A stretch of 64,000 bases of DNA from Serratia liquefaciens ATCC 27592 (GTDB taxonomy: Bacteria; Pseudomonadota; Gammaproteobacteria; Enterobacterales; Enterobacteriaceae), in contig NC_021741.1 in assembly GCF_000422085.1 (NCBI RefSeq), positions 1,860,001-1,924,000 on the forward strand. Reading direction: 5' to 3'. The notes beneath the pieces are model-generated. The model saw only the letters and a list, made by a program, of their open reading frames with translations. It ran no database searches and was not told the origin of the DNA. The position numbers were made by a program, and so were the translations under genes. How positions within the stretch are numbered: the first letter of the stretch is position 1; every line of letters starts with the position of its first letter. Positions 1 to 7,434 of this stretch are shown in pieces.

Positions 1-140
1 TTGCCCGAGCCTGAGGCACCGATAATGGCAACCAACTCACCGGCGGCGATCTTGAGGTTGATGTTTTTCAGTACGGTGAGCGGCTCGCTGCTGTTGGTAT
101 AGGTGCGGCCAATCCCTTTCAGTTCAATAATGGTGTTCAC
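1..140 (-). CDS. macB: MacB, macrolide export ATP-binding/permease protein (5' part only)
   Basis: Only the first 46 codons lie in the window and the gene continues past the left edge. It starts at a GTG that overlaps the macA stop in a GTGA arrangement, the usual sign of a translationally coupled macAB operon. The translated stretch ends in a Walker A beginning (GASGSG), as expected for the N-terminal nucleotide-binding domain of MacB. In the family, MacB is the inner-membrane ABC half of the MacAB-TolC tripartite pump for macrolides and other substrates. The assignment rests on this short N-terminus plus the adjacent macA. Confidence 0.85.
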   Translation of the reverse strand, partial: MNTIIELKGIGRTYTNSSEPLTVLKNINLKIAAGELVAIIGASGSG

Positions 141-1333
141 AGTAACAGGCCTTCTTCGCCCGGCTTGGCGCTTTCTTGCACCAGCACTACGTGTTCACCC
201 GCCTTTAATCCGGAGAGGATTTGTATATCGACGTTATTGGTAATACCGGTTGTCACCTCACGTAATTCCACCCGGTTATCCCCGGTCAGCACTTGTACCT
301 GCTGTTTTTTGTCCGCGTTTTTATGCACTGCCTGAATCGGAACCAACAGCGTGTTTTTTGCCTCACCCAGTAGCAATGAAACCTGAGCCGTCATGGCAAT
401 ACGCAGCCGGTTTTCCGGATTGGGCACGTCGAGCAACGCGTTGTAATACACGGAAGCATTGGAGGTGCCGGAGCCTGAGGCGGTACTGCCGCCGGAAAGT
501 GAATCGTCTTTCATAACGGACTCAGGTGCCAGTTCTACAGTGCGCAGCGTGGCGTCGTACCTTTTGTCCGGCTCGGAGAAAATGGTGAAGTAGGCTTTTT
601 GCCCTTGGGTAACGCGGGTAATGTCAGCCTCGGAAATCTGCGCTTTGATGGTCATCACGTCCAGCTGCGCCAATTTAACAATGGTAGGGGCGCTCTGATT
701 GGCGTTTACCGTTTGACCTTGCTGGGTAATGACGGCAATGACAATGCCGTCCATCGGGGCCAGGATGCGGGTGTAACTCAGATCGACCTTTTTCTTGTCT
801 ACTTCGATCTGCGCCTGAACGATACGTGCATTCAGCGCGATCAGTTCTGCACGGGTAGCGGCAAGCGTGGCCTCTGCCGTTTCAAAATCTTCGCGTGAGC
901 CGGCTTCATCGTTCAACATGCGTTTTTGGCGCTTAAAGCGAGACTCGGCCTGTTTTAACAGCGCCTGTTTGGCTTGCAAATCCGCTTTCGCCACGTTCAG
1001 CGCCGCCTCAGCGTTGCGTAAATCATTGCGTTGCGGCAGATCATCAATGTCGGCGATCGGTTGGCCTTTGGTGACCCGGTCGCCAAGTTTGACCTTCAGG
1101 GATTTCACCTGGCCAGAAACCTGCGCACCGACGTTGACCCGTTCGAATGCGTCCAATTTACCTGTAGCCAACACGGCATTTTCTATATCGCCAAGGCGAA
1201 CCTGTGCGGTGACATAGGCGTCCTGAGAAGGGGATTGCAAAGAGAACGCCGCCATGAAGGCAATAATCACCAGCAGGGCGCCAGCCAGTATAAACGCCCA
1301 ACGGCGCGGAGTAACTTTCATAGTGTTGTCCAT
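137..1333 (-). CDS. macA: MacA, periplasmic adaptor of the MacAB-TolC efflux pump
   Basis: Membrane-fusion protein of about 398 residues. An N-terminal membrane anchor (about residues 12-32) is followed by a lipoyl/barrel-sandwich half (VGAQVSGQVK), a long alpha-helical hairpin rich in Ala, Lys and Gln, the second lipoyl half (APMDGIVI), and beta-barrel and membrane-proximal domains. In the family it links the MacB ABC transporter to TolC and stimulates ATP hydrolysis. I chose the ATG at 1333; an ATG four codons downstream (1321) is equally possible because neither has a clear Shine-Dalgarno. The gene overlaps macB by four bases. The 245 bp upstream should hold the promoter, but I could not identify it. 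Confidence 0.9.
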   Translation of the reverse strand: MDNTMKVTPRRWAFILAGALLVIIAFMAAFSLQSPSQDAYVTAQVRLGDIENAVLATGKLDAFERVNVGAQVSGQVKSLKVKLGDRVTKGQPIADIDDLPQRNDLRNAEAALNVAKADLQAKQALLKQAESRFKRQKRMLNDEAGSREDFETAEATLAATRAELIALNARIVQAQIEVDKKKVDLSYTRILAPMDGIVIAVITQQGQTVNANQSAPTIVKLAQLDVMTIKAQISEADITRVTQGQKAYFTIFSEPDKRYDATLRTVELAPESVMKDDSLSGGSTASGSGTSNASVYYNALLDVPNPENRLRIAMTAQVSLLLGEAKNTLLVPIQAVHKNADKKQQVQVLTGDNRVELREVTTGITNNVDIQILSGLKAGEHVVLVQESAKPGEEGLLL

Positions 1334-1578
1334 AACGGAGAGAACGACTTTCCCAGAAAGCACTTATAGTGGCATTCAGTGCTTTAACTAACAATAAACA
1401 TGCAGCAGACGCTGCAATAAAGGTTTCATTGGTTAACTATCGCGCAATGAAAACAATCGCCACTCTGGACGCTTAATAGTCATAAATGCAGGATTTCTCT
1501 TAAAATTCAGGTATTCATAGTGCTTTTTGTTGAATCCTTAGTATCAATATGGATAATAAAGTCCCGAAGCGAAGGAAT

Positions 1579-1674
1579 GCGCTATTAACTCAGTTGGCAG
1601 AGTGATTGGTTTTAAAATGCTTATTTTGGCTACAAAATTGATAGACGCGGGTTCGAGTCCTGCATAGCGCGCCA
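1579..1674 (+). tRNA. tRNA-like gene with expanded anticodon arm, prophage integration site
   Basis: The 96-nt sequence folds as a tRNA at both ends. A perfect 7-bp acceptor stem (1579-1585 with 1664-1670) is followed by G and an encoded CCA. There is a 4-bp D stem (1588-1591/1600-1603) with an AGTTGGCA loop, and a 5-bp T stem (1647-1651/1659-1663) with a TTCGAGT loop. The anticodon region is wrong for a normal tRNA. A stem 1605-1609/1638-1642, extendable by four A-U pairs, closes about 20-28 unpaired nt, roughly 21 nt more than usual, so no anticodon can be assigned. It may be a degenerate or unusual tRNA kept as an attachment site. Its last 17 bases recur at 40259. Confidence 0.55.
1658..1674. 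repeat. attL core, 17 bp
   Basis: TCCTGCATAGCGCGCCA, the 3' end of the tRNA-like gene including CCA, is repeated exactly at 40259-40275. The flanking bases differ on both sides, which fixes the core length. The integrase gene begins 156 bp inside. Confidence 0.9.
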
Positions 1675-1789
1675 AACTTTCTTCCTTTAACGTCCTTCCT
1701 CGTCCGCGAGAACCCTGTAAATCCCGCCATTACTGATAGTCATTGTCCGCATGGGTTCGGCTTTCTCCGTTGCAATCCGCGTTAAAAAC

Positions 1790-1827
1790 GGGTACATATC
1801 CGGGTACAAAAAATCGTAAACGGGTAC
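1790..1827. repeat. GGGTAC repeats next to attL, possible integrase arm sites
   Basis: Three copies of a GGGTAC(A/C) word precede the integrase start: two in GGGTACATATCCGGGTACA (1790-1808) and one at 1822. The 19-bp double site recurs with one mismatch and in the same orientation at 40182-40200, just inside attR. Paired copies near both prophage ends fit arm-type integrase or excisionase binding sites; that role is inferred. Confidence 0.5.
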
Positions 1828-1830
1828 CTG

Positions 1831-2997
1831 ATGAAACTGAACGCACGGCAAGTTGATACAGCAAAGCCAAAAGATAAAGATTACAAGATGCCTGATGGAA
1901 ACGGGCTGTTTCTGCTGGTTAAAACCTCCGGTGCTAAATATTGGCGATTCAGGTATACGTTCGCCGGCAGGGAGAAGATGCTCGCGATAGGTGTTTACCC
2001 TGCGGTTTCTCTATCTGTTGCGCGCGATAAGCGCGACGAGGCCAGACGCAGTGTAGCTGCAGGGGAGGACCCTGTAATTGTAAAAAACCGAGGTGCGGCG
2101 ACAAAGGCGACCACGTTCAAAGAGATCGCCAATGAATGGCATGAGTTTAAAAAGCCTGGTTGGTCCGCCGTCTACGCTGAGGATATTCTTGAAGCATTTG
2201 AGAAAGATATCTACCCGGCTGTCGGTAGGTTACCTGTTTCCGAAATAGAACCGGTTCAGATGTTGACAGCTTTGCGAGTTATTGAAAATCGTGGGGCTAC
2301 CGAGAAAGCCTCAAAAACTCGTCGGTGGTGTGGAGAGGTGTTCGGCTATGCAGTTGCAACCGGCAGGGCGAAGTATAACCCGGTGAGTGAGCTGAGAAAG
2401 GCAATGAAAGGACATAAAGGGGTATCGTTCCCTTTCCTGGAAGCCGAAGAACTGCCCGAATTTTTGAGCGCAGTAGATGGCTATCTTGGTTCTCCGCTTC
2501 CCAAGCTAGGCATTAAAATAATGATGCTTGCAGGCATGAGAACCCGTGAGTTGAGATATTCCAGATGGGACTGGGTGGATTTTGATAACGCACTGTGGGA
2601 GATCCCCGCAGAGTTTATGAAGATGGGCCGTCCGCATCTTATCCCGCTTTCCAAGCAGTTAATTACTTTGCTGAAAGAGTTATATGCGCTGACCGGTAGG
2701 TTTGAGAATATGTTCCCCGGGCGCGTTAACCCAACGCGGGTAATGTGCGAGAACACGATAAACAAAATGATCCATGCTATTGGGTATAAAGGAAGGGTAG
2801 TAGGGCATGGTTTCCGGCACACGTTCAGCACAATACTGAACGATCAGGGTTTTAACCCTGATTGGGTTGAGATACAAATAGCCCATGTCGATAAAAATAA
2901 AATACGCGGAGTTTATAACCATGCCCTGTATTTGGAAGGGCGTAGAGAAATGGTGCAGTGGTATTCGGACTACGTTGATCAGTTGAAGGGAGTTTAA
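1831..2997 (+). CDS. int: Tyrosine-type site-specific integrase (DUF4102 / P4 family)
   Basis: 388 residues. An N-terminal DUF4102-like arm-binding region (about 1-90) precedes a SAM-like core-binding domain and a C-terminal catalytic domain. Visible catalytic residues are Arg239 (MRTRE), the HxxR box at His326-Arg329 (HGFRH), His352 and the nucleophilic Tyr362 (GVYNHA). It should catalyse recombination between the phage site and the tRNA-like gene, and it lies directly inside attL as is usual for integrases using tRNA 3' ends. Its last four bases overlap the convergent alpA-like gene. GGGTAC repeats lie just upstream of the start, so binding there could also autoregulate the gene. Confidence 0.95.
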   Translation: MKLNARQVDTAKPKDKDYKMPDGNGLFLLVKTSGAKYWRFRYTFAGREKMLAIGVYPAVSLSVARDKRDEARRSVAAGEDPVIVKNRGAATKATTFKEIANEWHEFKKPGWSAVYAEDILEAFEKDIYPAVGRLPVSEIEPVQMLTALRVIENRGATEKASKTRRWCGEVFGYAVATGRAKYNPVSELRKAMKGHKGVSFPFLEAEELPEFLSAVDGYLGSPLPKLGIKIMMLAGMRTRELRYSRWDWVDFDNALWEIPAEFMKMGRPHLIPLSKQLITLLKELYALTGRFENMFPGRVNPTRVMCENTINKMIHAIGYKGRVVGHGFRHTFSTILNDQGFNPDWVEIQIAHVDKNKIRGVYNHALYLEGRREMVQWYSDYVDQLKGV

Positions 2998-3182
2998 ATA
3001 AATTGTTTCTTCCAAGCCTCGATCTCGCCGCGTAACCATCGTGAGGTTCTTGTGCCTAATTTCTTTGGCGCTGGAAATTCGCCTTTACTGATACGGTCGT
3101 AGATAAACGTTTTTTTATGCCCGACGGCGCGTTCAACTTCTTTAAGTGTAATCATATCCGTGTCGGAAATAGCTGGTGTCAT
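2994..3182 (-). CDS. AlpA-family DNA-binding protein, probable excisionase
   Basis: 62 residues with the AlpA/MerR-like winged helix layout. A LKEVERAVGHKKTFIYDRI helix-turn-helix is followed by a basic wing (KKLGTRTSRW) and the closing motif RGEIEAWKK. AlpA proteins regulate integrase genes or act directly as excisionases. Position beside int supports this, although the gene is read in the opposite direction and is the last gene of the leftward early operon. Its ATG overlaps the helicase stop (ATGA), implying coupled translation. Placing the excisionase in the early transcript would tie excision to lytic expression. Confidence 0.75.
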   Translation of the reverse strand: MTPAISDTDMITLKEVERAVGHKKTFIYDRISKGEFPAPKKLGTRTSRWLRGEIEAWKKQFI

Positions 3183-4573
3183 GATAGCCCCCTCTTTTTC
3201 ATGGCTTCGAGCAGGATGTCCTGCACTTCACGTTTTGAATTGCGCCGTTCCATCACCATTTCGTCGGTGGTGTCGGCGGCGATAATGTGGTGTATCCATA
3301 CCGGGCGGTTGTGGCCGGCTTGCGCCTGGCGCGTTGGCCCGATGCGTTCAATAATTTGCTGGTACTGCTCCAGGTCCCACCAGTGGGAGAAGAACACCAG
3401 AATGTTGCCGCCGTCTTGCAGGTTAAGACCGTGGCCGGCGCTGGCAGGGTGCGCGAATAGCACCGGTATTTTTCCGGTGTTCCAGTCGCGGATCGTCTGC
3501 GGGTCTGCATCGAGCTGGCGGCCCTTAGGGAAAGCTTTTTGCAGCCGCTGCAGGTCGTGTTTCCAGTGGTAGGCGACCAATACCGGCATACCGCCTGCTT
3601 CGGCCAGGATGCTGTCCAGCGCCTGCAGCTTGCCGTCGTGTACCTCTGCCCAGTTGCCTGCGTCGTCGGTGTAAATAGCACCGCTGGCTATCTGCAAACA
3701 CTTCACTGTTTTGGCGGCCGCATTCAGCGCCTCGATGTCACTGCCGTTCAGCTCGAGGAACATTTCCTTTTCCATGTCCTGGTATTGCTGGCGCGCTTTC
3801 GGCGGTAATTCCACGCGGATTACGTTATGGATGGGCTCGTCGATGTCGAACCAATCGGCGGCGTCCAGGGAGATCGTCACGTCGGCGAGTGCAGCCTGCA
3901 TCTGCTCCTGCGCATGCGGCCACGGTTCCAGCTTTGACCACTGTTGCCCAGGGAACTGAATGCTGTTGAACCAACGTGAGGTAAACGCACCGAAGGTGCG
4001 GCCCAGCCGATCACCGCGGTCAACGAACCACGCCTGCCCCCACAAGTCTATTAACCCGTTCGGCGCTGGCGTACCGGTGAGATTCACCCAGCGGTGCACG
4101 TGCTTGTGCGCCACCTTGGCCAGCGCCGCGGCGCGCTTCCCACCTTGCCGCAGGCGGAACGATTTCAGCCGGGTGCTTTCGTCGGCTATCACCGTGCCGA
4201 ATGGCCAACGGCCGCCGAACTGCTCAACCAGCCACACCAGATTGTCGTAGTTGGTGGTGAACACGCTGGCGTTGCTGTTCAGCAGTGCTGCGGCGCGTTC
4301 TTTGGCGGTGCCGACGATTGGTTGCATTTCTATGTTGCGCAGGTGGTCCCATTTAGCGACCTCATCCGGCCAAGTGCTGGCCGCCACGCGCAGCGGCGCC
4401 AGAACCAGCGTTGGCTGCGTCTCTTCACCGGAGCAGTAAAGTGCCTCTAGGCTGCTGAGCGTGCCAACTGTTTTGCCCATACCCATCCCGGCCCAGACGT
4501 TAGAGCGGGGCACCTGAAGCGCGTGATCGATAATGAGGTTTTGGTAAGGGCGGGGGATGAATATCTTGGACAT
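3179..4573 (-). CDS. SNF2/DEAD-like superfamily 2 helicase
   Basis: 464 residues with two RecA-like domains. Motif I is GMGMGKT (about 29-35), motif II is the ADEST version of DEAD/DEAH, motif III is TGTPAP, and the C-terminal half has AGHGLNLQ (motif V) and IIERIGPTRQ (motif VI). The family uses ATP to translocate on duplex DNA; phage members near DNA polymerase genes are assumed to help replication or recombination. I chose the ATG at 4573 because GAGG lies five bases upstream; a GTG two codons earlier is the alternative. It follows the HNH gene and is coupled to the alpA-like gene. Confidence 0.85.
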   Translation of the reverse strand: MSKIFIPRPYQNLIIDHALQVPRSNVWAGMGMGKTVGTLSSLEALYCSGEETQPTLVLAPLRVAASTWPDEVAKWDHLRNIEMQPIVGTAKERAAALLNSNASVFTTNYDNLVWLVEQFGGRWPFGTVIADESTRLKSFRLRQGGKRAAALAKVAHKHVHRWVNLTGTPAPNGLIDLWGQAWFVDRGDRLGRTFGAFTSRWFNSIQFPGQQWSKLEPWPHAQEQMQAALADVTISLDAADWFDIDEPIHNVIRVELPPKARQQYQDMEKEMFLELNGSDIEALNAAAKTVKCLQIASGAIYTDDAGNWAEVHDGKLQALDSILAEAGGMPVLVAYHWKHDLQRLQKAFPKGRQLDADPQTIRDWNTGKIPVLFAHPASAGHGLNLQDGGNILVFFSHWWDLEQYQQIIERIGPTRQAQAGHNRPVWIHHIIAADTTDEMVMERRNSKREVQDILLEAMKKRGLS

Positions 4574-4580
4574 CGGCACC

Positions 4581-5213
4581 TCAGGCTGTAGGGCGCTTCG
4601 CCCCTTTTTTGGTTCGTTGGTTTATTGCACTGCGTAGCATTGTTTGTACGTAAAGGGCTGGTGCCAGCGCCTTCGGCGCATCTGCGTAGCCTGCCCTTAC
4701 GTAAGATGCTTTAGTTATATGGGGGGCAAGTTTTAAATTGTCGATTTGGTTATTGTCATCATCGTTATCAAGATGAATAACCGTGTACCCTGGTGGCAGG
4801 GGACCATTTACACATTCCCAAATATAAACGTCTAAACGCACTGATTTTTTGTCTATTAGAATTCGGCGGTTCTTGGTTGGAGGTGTGCCGAATTTACCCC
4901 ACCCCCGAACCTTCATTGCGGTTCTTATTGCGGCAATGTTTTTATCTTCTGAAAAAACCTCATTAAATCTTTCGGTAATTTCAGGGTAGGTTCGATGTTT
5001 GTTTGCATAAAGGAAACTTAATTGTTCTTCAGTATAACGCCGCTCTAATACCATAGTGTTGCCTAAGCCTAGCGCTTTAATCTTGTGTAGCACTGCTACT
5101 GTTTCAAAATTGCAGCCGAATTTATAATTTAGTGCTTCAGTTATTTCTTTGTATGTATGCCCGCTGCAATTTTCTTTCAACCATAATATTTGAATGTCGG
5201 TAAAGGCTTTCAT
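4581..5213 (-). CDS. HNH endonuclease-like protein
   Basis: 210 residues. Two N-terminal stretches look like repeated helix-turn-helix modules of homing endonucleases (about 5-50 and 60-110). The C-terminal part has an HNH_3-like core, VIHLDNDDDNNQIDNLKLA, with the His and the two Asn positions of the motif. Such phage proteins are often free-standing homing endonucleases with little fixed function. The codons are visibly more AT-rich than those of the helicase and polymerase genes on either side, which suggests later insertion. It overlaps the upstream 76-residue gene by four bases (ATGA), so it is nevertheless well fitted into the operon. Confidence 0.75.
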   Translation of the reverse strand: MKAFTDIQILWLKENCSGHTYKEITEALNYKFGCNFETVAVLHKIKALGLGNTMVLERRYTEEQLSFLYANKHRTYPEITERFNEVFSEDKNIAAIRTAMKVRGWGKFGTPPTKNRRILIDKKSVRLDVYIWECVNGPLPPGYTVIHLDNDDDNNQIDNLKLAPHITKASYVRAGYADAPKALAPALYVQTMLRSAINQRTKKGAKRPTA

Positions 5214-5440
5214 TTCTCAATCCCCATAACTTTAGGAACGCTGCCTGCATAACCCTCATATACAGCTTTCTGAGCATCCAGTGCTATGCGATAGGTATTC
5301 ACCATCGTGCCGCAGATCTCGACGACGGCTTTAGCGCGAGCCAACTCTTCCTGCAAAACTTCGCCTTTAATGTTTGGGTCGGTAACGGTTTCCAGCATGG
5401 CAAACTGGTGATTCATGAGGTCTTGAATAGTGTTTTTCAT
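5210..5440 (-). CDS. Phage hypothetical protein, 76 residues
   Basis: Mostly helical, soluble sequence with no recognisable catalytic motif and no membrane segment. A helix-rich stretch (about 25-60, LQEELARAKAVVEICG) might dimerise. It overlaps the HNH gene start by four bases and is preceded by a probable terminator of the antirepressor gene (5463-5484), so it would begin a transcription segment or depend on read-through. Genes of this size and type accompany helicase genes in other phages, but I cannot assign a function. Confidence 0.6.
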   Translation of the reverse strand: MKNTIQDLMNHQFAMLETVTDPNIKGEVLQEELARAKAVVEICGTMVNTYRIALDAQKAVYEGYAGSVPKVMGIEK

Positions 5441-5462
5441 AGGTGTAGTCCTATCAAAATAA

Positions 5463-5484
5463 GCCCCCCCGAATTGGCGGGGCC
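5463..5484 (-). terminator. Candidate terminator after the antirepressor gene
   Basis: On the minus strand a GC-rich hairpin with GCCCC/GGGGC arms and an internal AATTC is followed by TTATTTT. It lies six bases past the antirepressor stop codon. Confidence 0.45.
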
Positions 5485-5490
5485 TCGGTA

Positions 5491-6345
5491 TTAAGCCGCT
5501 TGCTGGGTCAGAAGTTGAGATAGTTTGGCTAACCCTTTAGGAGTGACTAACACCTGCTCTACGGTCTTCTCCGAACCATCCCCCCGGGTGACTACTGTGA
5601 CTTTGTGCTCGAGCAGACCGGATTGGATTTTACTCTGGTATGCAAGCCAGCTCTTCCCACCGGCGCGGCGGTAAATCCATCCGTTGGCACTTAGGTACGC
5701 AAAGAGGTCTTTCGGGCGGATTTGCAGATCTTTGGCCGCGGTGCTAATACACGTGCCGCCATCAGATTTTGCAATGCGATGCAGGGCATCAACATCCGGT
5801 TTCATGCCCTGCACCTGGTTTTCCAGCGTGAGCACCTTCTCGGTATATCCGAGCAGCAGGCCACGCATAGTTGCCGGGTCGTTGAGCGCGGTCATTGGGT
5901 CAATGGTCGGCGCTGCCAGCCTACCGGTGCGGTAATCAATGAACTTTTGGTTCACCTGCAACTGAAACGGTGGGCTGATCCAACCTGCATAGGACACAGC
6001 CAGCAGCTCGTGGGCGAAAGTGCCTTGAGACAAACCGCCTTTGCTGCTCTGGAGAGGCGATGTGCAGATTTGCATATCGGTTAGTTCTTGTACTAAATCC
6101 TGTGCTGCCTGCGTACGCAGCCACTGTGCAGGGGCTTTGTTTGTGCCTAAGCCGCTGGCCTTGTGCAGGGCGTTAAGATTAAAGCGCCCTTCGCTGTCAG
6201 TTGCGATCTCAACACCGGCGATGACAGGTGCATGATAGTTTGCTAAAGTATTCATTGTTAAATTTCCTTTGGCGGGAATATTTATCGACGCATTGGTAGT
6301 TGACGCTACCGATGCGTTTTTCATTTCAAAACTACTCGTCTGCAT
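5491..6345 (-). CDS. ant: KilA/Ant-type phage antirepressor
   Basis: 284 residues with the two-part layout of many phage antirepressors. A KilA-N-like DNA-binding region (about 50-150, with FNLNALHKASG and a trailing FIDYRTGR) precedes a C-terminal Ant/KilAC domain (about 180-284, with LQIRPKDLFAYL and WIYRR). Ant proteins in P22 and relatives inactivate CI-type repressors. The start at 6345 is set by AGGAGG six bases upstream; a longer frame begins at 6396 without such a site. It overlaps the preceding small gene by 14 bases. Mnt-like operators at 6522-6592 lie upstream, so the likely control is repression by the neighbouring Arc-family proteins. Confidence 0.85.
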   Translation of the reverse strand: MQTSSFEMKNASVASTTNASINIPAKGNLTMNTLANYHAPVIAGVEIATDSEGRFNLNALHKASGLGTNKAPAQWLRTQAAQDLVQELTDMQICTSPLQSSKGGLSQGTFAHELLAVSYAGWISPPFQLQVNQKFIDYRTGRLAAPTIDPMTALNDPATMRGLLLGYTEKVLTLENQVQGMKPDVDALHRIAKSDGGTCISTAAKDLQIRPKDLFAYLSANGWIYRRAGGKSWLAYQSKIQSGLLEHKVTVVTRGDGSEKTVEQVLVTPKGLAKLSQLLTQQAA

Positions 6346-6502
6346 GTGCTGCCTCCTGTGCGGCTTTCTGTGCAAATTCAATAAGCTCAAATGCAAGCTG
6401 GTTACCTGTTTCTAGCGAGCTAAGAAGCCTCGCTGTCTCCAGCATATTTGCTATATATCCAAATATATCAAGGTGATGTAGCTGCGTAATCTTGATCGCC
6501 AT
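6332..6502 (-). CDS. Small hypothetical protein upstream of ant
   Basis: 56 residues starting at the ATG at 6502, which has CGGGGAA about eight bases upstream; a longer frame from 6529 would run into the operator and is unlikely. The sequence is helical with an acidic C-terminus and no recognised motif. It is the first gene after the palindromic operators and overlaps ant by 14 bases, so it should be co-expressed with the antirepressor. A role as leader or partner of Ant is possible but only inferred. Confidence 0.55.
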   Translation of the reverse strand: MAIKITQLHHLDIFGYIANMLETARLLSSLETGNQLAFELIEFAQKAAQEAAHADE

Positions 6503-6521
6503 AGCATTTTCCCCGACAAAA

Positions 6522-6592
6522 TAAACCACCGTGGTTTACTCTTCGAGGCAAGTAAACCACGGTGGTTTATTGATGTCAACACCACGGTGGTG
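6522..6592. promoter_or_regulatory. Cluster of three Mnt-like palindromic operators
   Basis: TAAACCACCGTGGTTTA (6522-6538) and TAAACCACGGTGGTTTA (6553-6569) are perfect 17-bp palindromes around one central base. A shorter third copy, CACCACGGTGGTG, is at 6580-6592. They occupy the divergent region between the ant operon and the plus-strand Arc-family gene. The CCACGGTGG core is the same as I recall for the P22 Mnt operator, and the adjacent genes encode proteins of that family. Confidence 0.8.
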
Positions 6593-6631
6593 CATACTTA
6601 CGTGAAATACCCGAGAGGCATACGTAGCGTT

Positions 6632-7027
6632 ATGAGTCGAACAGATCACCAAATGAAGATCAGAGTTTCAGAAGAGTTGAAGGAAATGTTAGAAAACTCT
6701 GCTACTGAAAACAAAAGGTCAATGAATGCCGAGATTACACATCGGCTTCAACAAAGTTTTCAGGGCGATATGTACGATGCGGTTATCGACCTGAAGAACA
6801 AATACCCTAATTTATGGAAAACTAGAGTTGTTGAGGGGAAGGATACTTTATTACCTAACACGGAGCTCGGGGCCCTCATCAACATAATAGACCTGAATCG
6901 CAGAGAAATGGCGACTAAAAATAAGGCACTTCAAGAGGCTATGGTCAAGTTTATTAACGGTTTGTTAACCGCGGATGAACTTGAGGCACAGAAATTAAAA
7001 CACAATAATGAAGATGACGAAAACTAG
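6632..7027 (+). CDS. arc: Arc/Mnt-family repressor, long form
   Basis: 131 residues. The N-terminal 45 form a ribbon-helix-helix domain: the beta strand QMKIRVSEELKE, helix A, and the NKRSMNAEITHRL motif that marks Arc and Mnt. The C-terminal extension has a coiled-coil-like stretch (about 85-120), as in tetrameric Mnt. It should bind the palindromes at 6522-6592 and silence the divergent ant operon and possibly itself. I chose the ATG at 6632 because an upstream start would begin inside the third operator and its first 15 residues do not fit the family. It converges on a second, shorter Arc-like gene. Confidence 0.85.
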   Translation: MSRTDHQMKIRVSEELKEMLENSATENKRSMNAEITHRLQQSFQGDMYDAVIDLKNKYPNLWKTRVVEGKDTLLPNTELGALINIIDLNRREMATKNKALQEAMVKFINGLLTADELEAQKLKHNNEDDEN

Positions 7028-7164
7028 TTAGATGTTTCCGTAAGTCTAAACAGTATTTCTGCGTTGATTGTGCGCATATTTTTTTCAGCTGCCCGTTTCA
7101 ACTCCTCCGCAAGGTTGCGGGGGAGGCGTAGCTTAAACTGCAAGTGTTCATCCGATTTTTTCAC
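7024..7164 (-). CDS. Second Arc-family ribbon-helix-helix protein, 46 residues
   Basis: A short gene starting at GTG (7164) with GGAGG seven bases upstream and overlapping the VRR-NUC stop codon as GTGA. The translation has the complete Arc pattern: HLQFKLRLPRNLAEELKRAA followed by NMRTINAEILFRL. At 46 residues it is close to P22 Arc (53) and much shorter than the divergent repressor at 6632. It is cotranscribed with the DNA polymerase and VRR-NUC genes, so it is an early lytic product, unlike the immunity repressor. It may act as the Arc-like brake on ant expression; the target operator is not known. Confidence 0.8.
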   Translation of the reverse strand: MKKSDEHLQFKLRLPRNLAEELKRAAEKNMRTINAEILFRLTETSN

Positions 7165-7430
7165 AAAATGTCCTCCAAATTTTTATTGTCCAAAACCACC
7201 ACGTCGAAACCAAGTGTTCGCAGCCGGTTGTGCTCGCGCACTTGATCGGGCCGCGGCTGTTCGCCAGGTGCTTTGCATTCAACGAATACAGCCCGGCCGC
7301 CGGGTAATAACACCAGGCGATCAGGCACGCCCCGGCGGCCGGGAGAGGTGAATTTATATGCGGTCCCGCCGGCGGCTTTAACCTTTGCCACCAAGTGTCG
7401 TTCGATTGTCGATTCTCGGACATATGTCAT
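7161..7430 (-). CDS. VRR-NUC domain endonuclease
   Basis: 89 residues making up essentially one VRR-NUC domain. It has an N-terminal ESTIERHLVAKVKAAGG helix followed by the PD-(D/E)xK core, GVPDRLVLLPGG and VFVECKA, with Asp, Glu and Lys in the expected order, and the closing QVREHNRL helix. Stand-alone phage VRR-NUC proteins cut branched DNA such as Holliday junctions or flaps. The gene lies between DNA polymerase and a small Arc-like gene and overlaps the latter by four bases. Resolving replication or recombination intermediates is the likely role. Confidence 0.88.
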   Translation of the reverse strand: MTYVRESTIERHLVAKVKAAGGTAYKFTSPGRRGVPDRLVLLPGGRAVFVECKAPGEQPRPDQVREHNRLRTLGFDVVVLDNKNLEDIL

Positions 7431-7434
7431 CGTG

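Noticed and set aside
6587..6631. Upstream start of the long Arc-family gene
   Set aside because: It would start inside the third operator and add residues unlike the family; the ATG at 6632 fits the ribbon-helix-helix start.
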